Assembly: GCA_964398945.1 (NCBI GenBank) | Contig: CAYNOT010000002.1 | Coordinates: forward strand, 248,001-312,000 | Direction: 5' to 3' | DNA: 64,000 bases | Source of the DNA: JBGTGG01 sp964398945 | GTDB lineage: Bacteria; Bacteroidota; Bacteroidia; Cytophagales; Cyclobacteriaceae | Shown: positions 50,690-60,400 of the stretch, in pieces | Layout of the letters: each line of letters opens with the position of its first letter | Position numbering within the stretch: the first letter of the stretch is position 1 | The notes under the pieces: model-generated | What the model was told of the DNA's origin: nothing | Seen by the model: the letters and a program-made list of their open reading frames with translations, nothing else | Databases searched by the model: none | Translations under genes and position numbers: made by a program

Positions 50690-51730
50690 TTACAGTATAA
50701 TCCCAAAACTAAAGGCATTCAGGTTGGGGCCTCTTCCTTCCGCAAAGAATTCATTGAAATCGTAGTTCACAAAGAAATCTGTTGACCGGAATCCGATTTG
50801 GAGACGTGCCCCGTAGCGGAAATTATTGATATAATAATTGCCCTTGTTTTTATCCTTTTGTTTGTCATCATCCTCACGGTAGACTGCGCGTGTCCAACTG
50901 TCGATGCGATACCCGATGTAGGGGCCAATCCCAATCCGGAAAGATTCGCGATGGTTGTCCCACAACCTGGGCTTTCTTCCGTTTCCTCCGAAGTCAAGCA
51001 CAGGGACTACCGAAGCATTGATAAAAGTTGCTGCGATTTTGCTTTTTTTAAAGCTGCTATGGGCAGGATCTTCGTCCAGGTAAAATTTTACTCCGGTGTC
51101 GTCTTTCAATACACGCACGCTCGGATCTTCAAATTTCAAATTATACCAGCTGATTCCACCTCCCCACTCAAGGAAGAATTTCTTTCCCATGCGGGTACGT
51201 TGTATTGATGAAAAACCTACGTACCACGATCCCCAGGGCTTGATGGCATAGAGTGCATTTTCATTGTCCGGAAACTCGCCCTCCTCAAGCCAATTGTTCA
51301 TACCAAACTCAAAGTTGATGGAATGCCTTGTGCGGCCTCCATATCTTTTCGATCCATGGTATTCCCAATTGTAACGGTCAGTGTATTTGTTATCGTTATC
51401 ATCGTTATTGTCATTTCCCCAATCTTCACTCCAGGGATCATACTCATCTTTCGATTCCTTTGTAGTTAAACTGTAGTATGTTGCTGTGTCCTGCTCAACA
51501 ATCGCCACTGTATCTTTATCTTCTATTTTCTGCAATACATCTTCGAAAAGCTTTTGGAAATTGTACTTCTTTAACATTTCGAGATCGGAGCTGTCACCCA
51601 CAGTAAGTACGATTTTACTGCTCTTGCCAAGCTCAACGATTACAGTATCGGATTTGGGTTGCTTTTGCTGCGACCATGCCCACTGTGCCGGCACTACCAT
51701 CACCAGTAGGATAATTAGTTTCTTTCTCAT
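50690..51730 (-). CDS. outer-membrane beta-barrel protein
   Basis: 346 residues. Signal peptide (LIILLVMVVPAQWAWSQ, residues 4-20), a variable acidic segment rich in Asp and Asn (about 100-115, WGNDNNDDNDNKY), then an amphipathic-strand domain (HSINFEFGMNNWLEEGEF, SWYVGFSSIQRTRMGKKFFLEWGGGISWYNL, ... NYDFNEFF) ending in FSFGIIL, a typical outer-membrane C-terminal strand. It is the last gene of the ECF sigma operon, a usual arrangement in this phylum. Confidence 0.8.
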   Translation of the reverse strand: MRKKLIILLVMVVPAQWAWSQQKQPKSDTVIVELGKSSKIVLTVGDSSDLEMLKKYNFQKLFEDVLQKIEDKDTVAIVEQDTATYYSLTTKESKDEYDPWSEDWGNDNNDDNDNKYTDRYNWEYHGSKRYGGRTRHSINFEFGMNNWLEEGEFPDNENALYAIKPWGSWYVGFSSIQRTRMGKKFFLEWGGGISWYNLKFEDPSVRVLKDDTGVKFYLDEDPAHSSFKKSKIAATFINASVVPVLDFGGNGRKPRLWDNHRESFRIGIGPYIGYRIDSWTRAVYREDDDKQKDKNKGNYYINNFRYGARLQIGFRSTDFFVNYDFNEFFAEGRGPNLNAFSFGIIL

Positions 51731-51736
51731 CTTTTT

Positions 51737-52447
51737 TTATCTGTTACGTTCACCTTTCTTTTCATTCCTGAAGTTCAATGCGAGTACTTCATTCTTGAGC
51801 TGTCTGATTTCTCCGATTGGATCCATTTCCTGAGCTTTCTCAAACAGGTTTCGCAACTTAGATGGCTTTTTGTTTTCAGTGGTTGCATCTGCAATGAATT
51901 GTTCATTCAAATATTTTGCATTTGCTTCTTCAACAGAGATAAGGATGGTTGTATTTTGGATTTCTGTTTCGCTTGGGTTTTCTTTTGGCTTATGTGCGGG
52001 TGCAATCAAATTTTCAGCGAGTGTTATGGCAGGTGTAACCGTTGCTTCAACAACCGCTACAACATCCGGTGTTTCAGTTTGTGGTATTTTAATTTTCTTC
52101 TTCGGATGTTTTACTACCGTGGTTTCTGTGATCGCAGTTTGTGGTAGCACTGCTTCTTGCGTTTTTACCGGCTCCACCGGAGGTACAATTTCAGGACTGG
52201 CAATCCCCATTTCAACGGGCGTTGTTTCTTTCACTTCAGCAACTTGCACAATGGGCTGGCGTACAGTAGTGTAAATAATAGACCCCGCCACCATCAGTAA
52301 TAATAGACCCGCAGCAATTTTTAACCACACCAGTGGTTTCTTTTTTTGTGAAAGATTTGCATCAATTCGATCCCATGCGGAAGTGGGTGCCTCTGCACTG
52401 TGATTTTTTAACTTCTTGTTAAAGAATGAATCAACCGGCTGCTTCAT
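51737..52447 (-). CDS. membrane-anchored protein, likely anti-sigma factor
   Basis: 236 residues: a short cytoplasmic part (residues 1-38, DSFFNKKLKNHSAEAPTSAWDRI), one membrane helix (LVWLKIAAGLLLLMVAGSIIYTTV) and a long extracytoplasmic tail with many Val/Thr/Pro (PPVEPVKTQEAVLPQT) and a charged C-terminus. It overlaps the ECF sigma gene by 17 nt, which suggests a functional partner such as an anti-sigma factor, though a zinc-binding anti-sigma motif is not seen. Confidence 0.7.
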   Translation of the reverse strand: MKQPVDSFFNKKLKNHSAEAPTSAWDRIDANLSQKKKPLVWLKIAAGLLLLMVAGSIIYTTVRQPIVQVAEVKETTPVEMGIASPEIVPPVEPVKTQEAVLPQTAITETTVVKHPKKKIKIPQTETPDVVAVVEATVTPAITLAENLIAPAHKPKENPSETEIQNTTILISVEEANAKYLNEQFIADATTENKKPSKLRNLFEKAQEMDPIGEIRQLKNEVLALNFRNEKKGERNR

Positions 52448-53018
52448 CGCTGTTGGTGTTTAAGTGTAATGCTGTTTCTTGATCGCGCAATAATTTTTGG
52501 AGAAAAACGCGTGCACGGCTTAATTGTGATTTGGAAGTATTCTCGCTGATGCCGAGTTGTTCCGCAATTTCCTTGTGCGAATAGCCATCGATGGCATACA
52601 TGTTAAAAACTACGCGGTACCCGGGCGGAAGTTCCTGAATAAGGTTGATTAGGTCCTCCACCTCCAGGTGGTTGCCAAGCTGGTCGAAATCAGGCTGGCG
52701 ATCGGCTGCCTCCAGGTCTGTTTCCAGGTACATTGCTTTATTCCTGCGAATGGATGACAAGGCTTCGTTAACCATGATCCTGCGAATCCATCCCTCAAAA
52801 CTTCCTTCGGCTTTAAACTGGTCGATTTTATCGAATATTTTTGTGAAGGCTGTGACCAGTACATCTTCTGCTTCCATGCTGTTTTTTACATAGCGGAAGC
52901 AGATGGAGTACATCTTGCCCGAATAGGCATCATAAAGTTGCTTTTGCGCGTTTCTGTCGCGTTTTAAGCATCCTTTGACCAGTTCCTCTTCTTTTGACCT
53001 GTAGATTTTGAACTCCAT
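52431..53018 (-). CDS. ECF-type RNA polymerase sigma factor
   Basis: 195 residues, the usual size. Region 2 (YDAYSGKMYSICFRYVKNSMEAEDVLVTAFTKIFDKIDQF) and region 4 (LPPGYRVVFNMYAIDGYSHKEIAEQLGISENTSKSQLSRA) are intact, with an HTH for the -35 element. It leads an operon with the probable anti-sigma factor and an outer-membrane protein, so it probably responds to envelope state. A TGCAACC-N16-CATCTT promoter (53037-53065) fits autoregulation. Confidence 0.93.
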   Translation of the reverse strand: MEFKIYRSKEEELVKGCLKRDRNAQKQLYDAYSGKMYSICFRYVKNSMEAEDVLVTAFTKIFDKIDQFKAEGSFEGWIRRIMVNEALSSIRRNKAMYLETDLEAADRQPDFDQLGNHLEVEDLINLIQELPPGYRVVFNMYAIDGYSHKEIAEQLGISENTSKSQLSRARVFLQKLLRDQETALHLNTNSDEAAG

Positions 53019-53036
53019 TTAAACGATTTCAGTAAC

Positions 53037-53065
53037 AAGATGCAGAAACACTTGCCGGGGTTGCA
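53037..53065 (-). promoter_or_regulatory. possible autoregulated promoter of the ECF sigma operon
   Basis: On the minus strand, TGCAACC (53065-53059) and CATCTT (53042-53037) are separated by 16 bp, the geometry of ECF-type promoters (AAC core at -35, C[GA]TC at -10). The start codon is 18 nt downstream. Evidence is positional. Confidence 0.35.
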
Positions 53066-53372
53066 CGATGTAAAATTAAGTTTTCTGATAATCCATAAAC
53101 ATACCTAAGCTAAAATTTAAAGAATACCTTCTTCATAGCGGGGGATTTATTGTTTTAAAGTAGTGGGCAGTTGATGCGCGGCCTACCCATTTGAAATATC
53201 TGATACAAGTCATTTCCGTGCAATAAGCATATAACGCCTAAATAGCTTGTAAAAGAATCCCTTTACACGAGTAGACATAGTGGTCCCTGGCGGTTAGGTA
53301 TCTTTTGCGGACTATCATTTTAAGTTTATTCCCTTTAGGGGAAATCAAAACAATCTGATTAAAAAGTGAACA
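53066..53372. other. intergenic region, nothing further recognised
   Basis: About 300 bp between the ECF promoter and the terminator of the PspC gene. Stops in all frames; no hairpin, repeat or small gene with convincing features was found. Confidence 0.5.
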
Positions 53373-53400
53373 AAAAAATCCCGAGCAATCGGGATTTTTT
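53373..53400. terminator. bidirectional terminator after the PspC gene
   Basis: A 12-bp stem, AAAAAATCCCGA (53373-53384) with TCGGGATTTTTT (53389-53400), and a GCAA tetraloop. T-runs exist on both strands. It ends the minus-strand PspC/PadR operon, 19 bp beyond its stop. Confidence 0.9.
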
Positions 53401-53418
53401 GTTTTGGTATATTATGAA

Positions 53419-55815
53419 CTACCGGTTCCGGATTACGCGCGGACTGCCGCGGTAAGCAACTTCACTGGCAAAACTTTCTTCCATTTCGAGGGTGCCCGTT
53501 ACATGTACTTTAGCACGGGACACACCGTTTACATCGATCCGGGCGTTTCGAACTTCAAAATCGTAAGCATTGAGTTTTGAAGCACCCTGGACTTCGGCAT
53601 TGAGCCGCTGGCCAATTCCTGAAAGGTTTACTTCACTGGCGCCACTGATTTCTATGGATAAATTTTCAACGTTAATATCACCGCGAACTTTCATGGCACC
53701 AATTACTTTTAAGTCCGTTTCTTTTTCGTTGAACCCTTTTAATGAAATTTTTCCGGCACCTTTCAGGTTAAGTTTACGCAAGGTGGGCATGGTGATATTG
53801 ATGCGCATTTCGTCAAAATTGGTGACCACATTGTTTTTCCAGGAGAAGCGATGGTTCTCTTCCAAATCAATCACCAGTTTATTGCCATCTTTAAAAACGC
53901 GGTAGCGGTCCTTTTCCCGCGAGGAACCAATCAATTCTACCGTATATTCATCCCCTTGTTCAATTCGCAAATCGACAGCCCCGCTTACATCCAGCGCATC
54001 AAAACCCGTTAAACCTAAAGCATCGCCTTCTCGAAAGGCATCTTCCACGTTTTCTTCATAATACGTGGTGTCTTTTGTCTCCGGGCAGCTTACACAGTGC
54101 AACCCAAATTCTGTCATGATCCAGGTTTGTTTTTTGCGCAATGAATAGTCGTATTGCCGGAGTATCCTGTAGAGGCCATCATCAATAACAAAGGGCGTAT
54201 TATAGGGAATGTACAGGGTCATATCTAAACGTTGCGCCCGAAAGATTGCATCTTTTCTAAACTGGATATTTGAATCAAACGTGAAAATTGAATCGTTAAC
54301 AGAAACAGCATAGTCTACCATGTGTGCATTTTCCATTGCGATAGACCTTGTGCTTCCTTTTGCTTCAAAGCGTTGCTCCAATTTATAGGTTGGTTCATCA
54401 TGCCCACGCAGCGTCAGGTGCGTTACATCATAATCATCCAACCCTACTTCATTGATTTTCAATACTGCCGTTTTCCCAGCCAGGTCGTATGTATTTTCAA
54501 CCTTGTATTCACCTTCTTCTTTGAAGCTATAGACAATGCGCGGGATTCCGATTGAAAGCGTGATCAAACTAAAGAAGAACAGGATAAACAATGACCATCC
54601 CACGGTTGCACTGAATACAATTCGTTTAGCTATTGCGGAAACACCAAGAAGGATTACAAAAATGCCGGGGATTATGGCTGCAAAGAACCCGGCCAATGTT
54701 GTCCATACAGGAAAGCTTCGCTGAAAGGCTTCCAACGGAAATCCGATTTCATGAAAGTCGAGCCCCCAAAGGATGGGCATGCTGGCACCGGAGAGGATTC
54801 CAAAAAGTATTCCTGCAGTCATCACTACCGAAATCGTCATCGACAATCCCAACAAGAAAATAAAAACCCCAATGGCAACACGGATTACTTCAACAAGCGG
54901 GCCGAGTATTTTCCCAAGACCTGTCAATAAAAAACCAATTAAGCGGAATGGAAGTAACAGGATTTTTACAAAAACACCTTCCTCTTCATCTTCCTTTACA
55001 TTAAGGTTTTTTTTGATGTTGGATTCAATATTGGAAAGTGTAACCGGTTCGCCTTGCATTTGCATTTTATCGGTAAGCGACCGGGCTTCAGGGAGCACAA
55101 TCCAGAGGACGGCATACACCACTATTCCAAGGCCACCAAAAAACGAAAAGATCACAAACAGGATTCTGACGGCAATGATATCGATGCCGAAAAATGAGGA
55201 AACACCTCCGGCTACACCACCCACAACTTTACGGTCGGTATCCCTATACATTTTCTTGGTTGCTTCCGCTTCATCCAAGTCGTACGAACCGGGCACAACA
55301 ATCCACATGATAATATAGACCCAAAGGGTTAGCCCATAGGCAAAGGCCAGTACGGCAAACAATAGGCGTATCCAAACCGGGTCGATATTTAAGTAGGTGC
55401 CCAATCCGGAACAAACACCACCTAATATTTTGCGTTTTTGGTCGCGAAACAAGGTTTTGTGCGCTGCTGTTGTGTGTTGTTTTTGTTCTGAATGGGAATT
55501 GTTTTTTTGCTCTGATGAAGATGCCTTCGCCTGGTTGGATTCTTCTTCTTCGGCAGCCTGAAAATCCCGAACACTCCCCATTGTGGTAATGAGGGAACTT
55601 ACATCTTCGGCAGTAATCACCTGTTTGCCTTCATTCAGTTTGGATAAAAAAATCTCCGCAATACGACTTTCGATATCGGCCAGGATCTCACTGCTGTCTT
55701 CAAAAGAAGAGAAATATTTATTGATCGAGTCGAGGTATTTTTTTAAGGTATCAAAGCCATCTTCTTCAATGTGGAAGATGATGCCGCTGATGTTGATGCT
55801 TATATTCTTTTTCAT
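53419..55815 (-). CDS. PspC-domain membrane protein with adhesin-like C-terminus
   Basis: 798 residues. An N-terminal cytosolic domain (residues 1-90) is followed by a Gln/Ser-rich linker, two PspC domains (about 120-178, RDQKRKILGGVCSGLGTYLNIDPVWIRLLF, and about 190-250, RDTDRKVVGGVAGGVSSFFGID), several membrane helices (about 285-430), and a large outer region whose last 200 residues form a GIN/DUF2807-like beta-helix (LDVSGAVDLRIEQGDEYTVEL; KLNLKGAGKISLKGF; SGASEVNLSGIGQRLNAEVQGASKLN). PspC proteins sense envelope stress. It is cotranscribed with the PadR regulator 5 nt upstream. Confidence 0.9.
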   Translation of the reverse strand: MKKNISINISGIIFHIEEDGFDTLKKYLDSINKYFSSFEDSSEILADIESRIAEIFLSKLNEGKQVITAEDVSSLITTMGSVRDFQAAEEEESNQAKASSSEQKNNSHSEQKQHTTAAHKTLFRDQKRKILGGVCSGLGTYLNIDPVWIRLLFAVLAFAYGLTLWVYIIMWIVVPGSYDLDEAEATKKMYRDTDRKVVGGVAGGVSSFFGIDIIAVRILFVIFSFFGGLGIVVYAVLWIVLPEARSLTDKMQMQGEPVTLSNIESNIKKNLNVKEDEEEGVFVKILLLPFRLIGFLLTGLGKILGPLVEVIRVAIGVFIFLLGLSMTISVVMTAGILFGILSGASMPILWGLDFHEIGFPLEAFQRSFPVWTTLAGFFAAIIPGIFVILLGVSAIAKRIVFSATVGWSLFILFFFSLITLSIGIPRIVYSFKEEGEYKVENTYDLAGKTAVLKINEVGLDDYDVTHLTLRGHDEPTYKLEQRFEAKGSTRSIAMENAHMVDYAVSVNDSIFTFDSNIQFRKDAIFRAQRLDMTLYIPYNTPFVIDDGLYRILRQYDYSLRKKQTWIMTEFGLHCVSCPETKDTTYYEENVEDAFREGDALGLTGFDALDVSGAVDLRIEQGDEYTVELIGSSREKDRYRVFKDGNKLVIDLEENHRFSWKNNVVTNFDEMRINITMPTLRKLNLKGAGKISLKGFNEKETDLKVIGAMKVRGDINVENLSIEISGASEVNLSGIGQRLNAEVQGASKLNAYDFEVRNARIDVNGVSRAKVHVTGTLEMEESFASEVAYRGSPRVIRNR

Positions 55816-55820
55816 GAAGG

Positions 55821-56156
55821 TTATGCGTTTGATTTGGTGGTGATCATTTGTGTGGAGTGCACGAGGTCATCCCAGGTTTCAGTAAGTTTTTCCAGAAATT
55901 TACTGCCTTTGTCCGTAAGCGTATAATATTTACGGGGAGGCCCCGATTTGGATTCAATCCATTTGTACTCCAGCAGGCCGGCATTTTTCAGGCGGGTGAG
56001 GAGGGGGTAGAGCGTTCCCTCCACAACAATCATCCGGGCGGCTGTCAGTTCATCCAGCATATCGGATGCGTACACCTCGCCCCTCGAAATGATATGGAGG
56101 ATGCAATACTCCAAAATCCCCTTTCGCATCTGTACTTGGGTGTTTTCAACATTCAT
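55821..56156 (-). CDS. PadR family transcriptional regulator
   Basis: 111 residues. Winged-helix PadR pattern: RKGILEYCILHIISRGEVYASDMLDELTAARMIVVEGTLYPLLTRLKNAGLLEYKWIESKSGPPRKYYTLTDKG, closely matching the PspC-associated PadR group of Bacteroidota. It probably represses its own operon through the AGTACT boxes upstream (56179-56219). Confidence 0.92.
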   Translation of the reverse strand: MNVENTQVQMRKGILEYCILHIISRGEVYASDMLDELTAARMIVVEGTLYPLLTRLKNAGLLEYKWIESKSGPPRKYYTLTDKGSKFLEKLTETWDDLVHSTQMITTKSNA

Positions 56157-56178
56157 AATCCATTTTTAAATCGTTTAT

Positions 56179-56219
56179 AGTACTAGTATACGGAAAAGTA
56201 CTATGTATGACCAAGTACT
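56179..56219 (-). promoter_or_regulatory. triple AGTACT operator of the PadR/PspC operon
   Basis: The palindrome AGTACT occurs at 56179-56184, 56197-56202 and 56214-56219, spaced 18 and 17 bp, within 65 bp upstream of the PadR start. The first two are followed by A[GT][TG]TAT-like sequence. Repeated palindromes next to a PadR gene are the expected operator form. Confidence 0.65.
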
Positions 56220-56418
56220 TGATGAATTTTTCTTAATTTTTTTCTAAAAACCCAGATTCCAGATGATTATGAATTGATTCCAATCAAAATGGCGATCGAA
56301 AAAGACTGGCCAGAACAAAGATGTTTTAATGGTTTTAGAATAGAGAATGAACCAATAGAAGCTAGAAAACACACCCTAATCACCACTTGAGACTTGAGTC
56401 TAAGGCGAAATAATTCTA

Positions 56419-56769
56419 CTAAGTATTATTGTTTGTCTTGGCAAACCCGTATCCACCAAGAGATCCGCCAATTAGGCCTGTTAAAAATGTAATCCATGGA
56501 ATAAAGAACTCGTCTTTGTATATCAAAATTGATAGGGTGACAACAAACAATGCCACTGAAATACAGACGAAAGTAATTCGACTAGTCTTATGGGTGAAAA
56601 TACCAGCATTAATCTTTGCTAACTTAATCTCTCTTTCATTTTGTAATTTCTGTGTGTTATATGCAAAAGCATGATCCTCATTCTTTTGCATAACAGATAA
56701 TATTTTATCCTTTTGATCGTCTGTTAAATTATTAAAATCAATATTGTTGCCTTGATGAAGAGCCATCAT
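56419..56769 (-). CDS. small membrane protein (DUF2335-like), start uncertain
   Basis: 116 residues from ATG 56769: a polar N-terminal half with LTDDQKDKILSVMQKNEDHAFAYNTQKLQNEREIKLAK, then two membrane helices (ITFVCISVALFVVTLSILIY; WITFLTGLIGGSLGGYGFA). The shape, helical charged region then paired C-terminal helices, resembles DUF2335/holin-like phage proteins. The same frame is open further upstream to a TAA, 3 codons after a well-placed ATG (56853), so the original gene may have had a longer N-terminus cut by a nonsense mutation. AT-rich, accessory-looking. Confidence 0.55.
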   Translation of the reverse strand: MMALHQGNNIDFNNLTDDQKDKILSVMQKNEDHAFAYNTQKLQNEREIKLAKINAGIFTHKTSRITFVCISVALFVVTLSILIYKDEFFIPWITFLTGLIGGSLGGYGFAKTNNNT

Positions 56770-56854
56770 CTCAACCTGTTCAAAGACTCTTTCAATTTTT
56801 TGATTAGGGGGTTCTAAGGAACCCTTGGGCGATGGTGTAATTTAATCGCTCATA

Positions 56855-57208
56855 TTAAGATTTTAAGGAATGCATAGTTTTATTATAATAGTATGCCTTT
56901 GAGAATTTTTCAGTTTCAGTAGAATCATTAATGGATTCCTTCATTAATTGAATCGTTCTACTTAGAATGTGTGATTTGCTGCCAAAGAAAAACTTAGCTT
57001 TACGATTAAAATAAGCATGCTTAATCATGTTGATTAATTGATCGGTTTCCTTCTGATCAAAATTATTATCCTTTGCCACCCTGATTGCAGCATTAAGGAT
57101 AGAAACAAGTGCTTCATCTAGTATTTTACTCCTAATAATTATAGGGTTGTCATCTCCGATACGATCGAAGTCGACATTATAAACAGATTTGTGCGCGTTG
57201 CGTAACAT
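56855..57208 (-). CDS. small hypothetical protein
   Basis: 117 residues, basic and helical, with NPIIIRSKILDEALVSILNAAIRVAKDNNFDQKETDQLINMIKHAYFNRKAKFFFGSKSHILSRTIQLM in the middle. No signal peptide, membrane helix or recognised motif. It is followed 2 nt on by an ATG of the next minus-strand frame (56853), so the two small genes probably form a pair. AT-rich relative to neighbours. Confidence 0.6.
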   Translation of the reverse strand: MLRNAHKSVYNVDFDRIGDDNPIIIRSKILDEALVSILNAAIRVAKDNNFDQKETDQLINMIKHAYFNRKAKFFFGSKSHILSRTIQLMKESINDSTETEKFSKAYYYNKTMHSLKS

Positions 57209-57449
57209 TGTCCTTATTTGCTAAGTCTAAACACCAAATTAACGAGAATAATCCTTATGGTGTATATATAATTTACATATAAATGCACTTATTTGTTCAT
57301 TAGTGAACACTGATAGCAATCGTTCCAATAAGATAAATAGCCTAAAATTGTTTAAAAAATCAAAATCGCAAAGGATTTAGTGCAAACACATATATCATTG
57401 CCAATTTTTTCCAACCCCTGAATTTTCCTTAAAAAAGCACGGTTTTGAT

Positions 57450-57457
57450 TACTTTTG
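57450..57457 (+). promoter_or_regulatory. promoter -7 element of the PorU2-like gene
   Basis: TACTTTTG fits TAnnTTTG, 36 bp before ATG 57493, and shares the ATTACTTTTGCG context with the MATE promoter (5011-5022). The -33 region is poorly matched. Confidence 0.5.
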
Positions 57458-57492
57458 CGACTGGCTTTGTATCTACCCACTGAAACCAGTGC

Positions 57493-60400
57493 ATGAATCG
57501 TAATCCCCTTCTTTGTTTCCTTATTCTGGGCATGAGCATGGCTGCAAATGCGCAATTTGGCAATGAATGGATCAATTATTCCCAGGAGTATTACAAAATA
57601 TCCACCGCTAAAGATGGCCTGTATAAACTAACGTTCACAGATCTTCAGAATGCGGGGGTTTCGGTTTCGTCCCTTGATCCCCGAAATATTCAAATCTTCC
57701 ATCGGGGAATAGAGCAGGCCATTTATGTGGAGGGGCAGGGGGATGGGAATTTTGATCCTTTAGATTTCATTGAGTTTTATGGAACAAAGAATGACGGAAC
57801 CCTCGACCAGCCGCTCTATTCAACAGGAAACCAACCGCATTCGTACCACAGCTTGTTCAGCGACTCTACATATTATTTCTTAACGGTTGGCCTTTCAGCA
57901 GGAAAGCGAGTTGCCCATTTTTTTGAAAACAATTCCACAAACATTCCCAGGGAGGTTTCCCATCAGGATGAAAAATTAATGGTTTTGGCAAATCAATACA
58001 GCTACGGTTATTTAGAGAACTCGTATTTATCGAGTACGGTCTATGATCAAGGTGAAGGCTGGACTGGAACTGAAATACGCCAAAACCAATTTCAGAATTA
58101 TACAATCCCCAATGTTATTAATGGAGTACAGGCTGCCGGGCTGCCAAAACTAGAAGTACTTTTGGTAGGCAGGGGCAGCATGGCGCACGTGGCGGAAATT
58201 TCTGTAGGTCCGTCTACTGGTTCTTTACGGTCTGTTGGCACGGTTAATTTTTCCGCGTTTGCAACAACATCCTTTGCTCAGGATTTAAGTTGGTCTGACA
58301 TTGCGGCTGATGGTACGTTGGTAGTTCAGGTAAAGGCGTTAGGTACTGGCGGGGCTGACCGGTTGTCGGCTTCTTATATTAAAGTTATCTATCCACAAGC
58401 TTATCATTTGAATGGCGTTGCAGAGAAAGTATTTAATGTATCTGCCAACGCTGGAAATAAGTCTTATATCGAAATCAGCAATCCACTGGCCAATCAAAAA
58501 ATTGTGGACATAACGGATCCAAATAACCTTGTTTACATTGGTACAACTACAACCGGTACATTAAACGCAGTAATTCCGAATACATCTACCGCAAGGAAAT
58601 TGTTGGTAACAAATCTTGCTGGTACACCCATTATCAAGAAAATAAATTTCCAGCAACTTGTTCCTTCTGCTTACGATTACATTATCATTACCCACAAGGA
58701 TTTACGGAAGCCAACCGCGAATTATTCTGATCCGGTATTGGCCTATGCATCCTATCGTGCATCTTCGGAAGGTGGGAACTACAGTCCGCTGGTTGTTGAT
58801 ATCGATCAGCTTTATCATCAATTTAATTATGGTGAGGTTTCACCACGGTCTGTTTTTAATTTCATGAAATACCTGGCAGCAACCAATTTGCCAAAGTATT
58901 TATTTTTAGTGGGGAGAGGGTTGGATGTCTCCGGGAACTATCATCGCAACCCAACTGCTTATCCGGTTTTGAAAGATTTTGTCCCCCCAGCAGGAAATCC
59001 CGGTTCGGATATGTTTTATACAGCTGGCTTGGGTGGGGTTCCCAATGTTCCGGGAGTTCCGACAGGCAGGATACCGGCCACAAAACCGGAGCACGTTGCA
59101 GCCTATTTTGATAAAGTAAAGGAAATGGAGGCCCTTCCCTTTAATGCGTTATGGAGAAAAGATTTGTTGCATTTAAGTGGTGGCATTGAACCAGGGGAAC
59201 CGGAATTGTTCAGCCAGTTTATGGAAGAGTTTGGGGCGTTGGCAAAAGAACAATATATGGGTGCCGAAATCACAGCTGTGGCAAAGCACTCAACGGAAGT
59301 AGCAGTAACGGTAAACGTAGCTGAGTATGTAAACAAGGGGTTGAACTTGGTAACATTTTTTGGACATTCATCTTCCACAACACTCGACTTTGATGTTGGG
59401 TTTGTTTCGGATCCTGTAATGGGATATGATAATAAGGGAAAGTATCCAATGTTTTTGATCAATGGATGCAATGCTGGTGCATTTTTTGGCGGACGTGAAA
59501 TTTTTGGTGAGGACTGGATCAATACGCCCAACAAAGGTGCTGTAGGTTTTATAGCACACAGTTATTTTGGATATGTTTCAACCTTGCGGGCATACTCCAC
59601 CACTTTTTATGAAGTGGCATATAGTGATTCGACATTTATGAAACGGGGCATCGGGGATATTCAAAATGAAGTAGCAAAGCGGTATTTTCAAAAATACGGA
59701 ACTTCAACATCCAGTATAACCCAGGTTCAGCAAATGATGTTGCTGGGTGACCCTGCGGTAAAATTATTTGGTGCCGACAAACCTGATTATGAAATCAATG
59801 ACAGCTCCATTACACTTGAATCGTATGATGGTAAGCCCATCACGGCATTGGCCGATTCATTTGCTTTGAAAATCAATATCCGGAATTTTGGTCGTGCGCA
59901 AAACGACTCCATTCGCGTGCGGGTAACGCGCACCTTTAACGACAACACTTCCACTACACACGATTCTATTTATTATGATATTTATTATCAGCAAGAAGTT
60001 GTCTTCAACATTTTGAAAGACCGCACCAGTGGTTTTGGGAACAATTCTTTCTTTGTGGAAATCGATCCGGAAGATGATGTTGATGAATTGAATGAAGGAA
60101 ATAATACCGCTGGCGCTACACTCTTTATACCCTTGAATGGGACCATGAACCTGTACCCGGTTGATTTTGGTATTGTTAATGAACCAACCCTTAACCTGGT
60201 TTTTCAAAGCACGAATCTGATAACAGAAACACGAACGTTGTTGGTCGAGGTGGATACGGTTCATACTTTTGATAGCCCATATAAAAAAGGTTTTTCAATT
60301 GATGCAGCAACTATCGCTACCCAGCCTTTTGAATTGTTAAGTACAGATTCACTTGCGTATTATTGGCGCACAAAATTGGCCAACCCGTTGCCGGGCGAAA

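Noticed and set aside
51870..52274. Plus-strand ORF opposite the probable anti-sigma gene
   Set aside because: Cys/Ser/Val-rich reverse frame of the Thr/Pro tail; the minus-strand gene has a clear membrane helix and an operon overlap.
54773..55318. 181-codon plus-strand ORF inside the PspC gene
   Set aside because: Mirror frame of a well-supported PspC protein; Pro/Thr/Ile composition typical of reverse frames.
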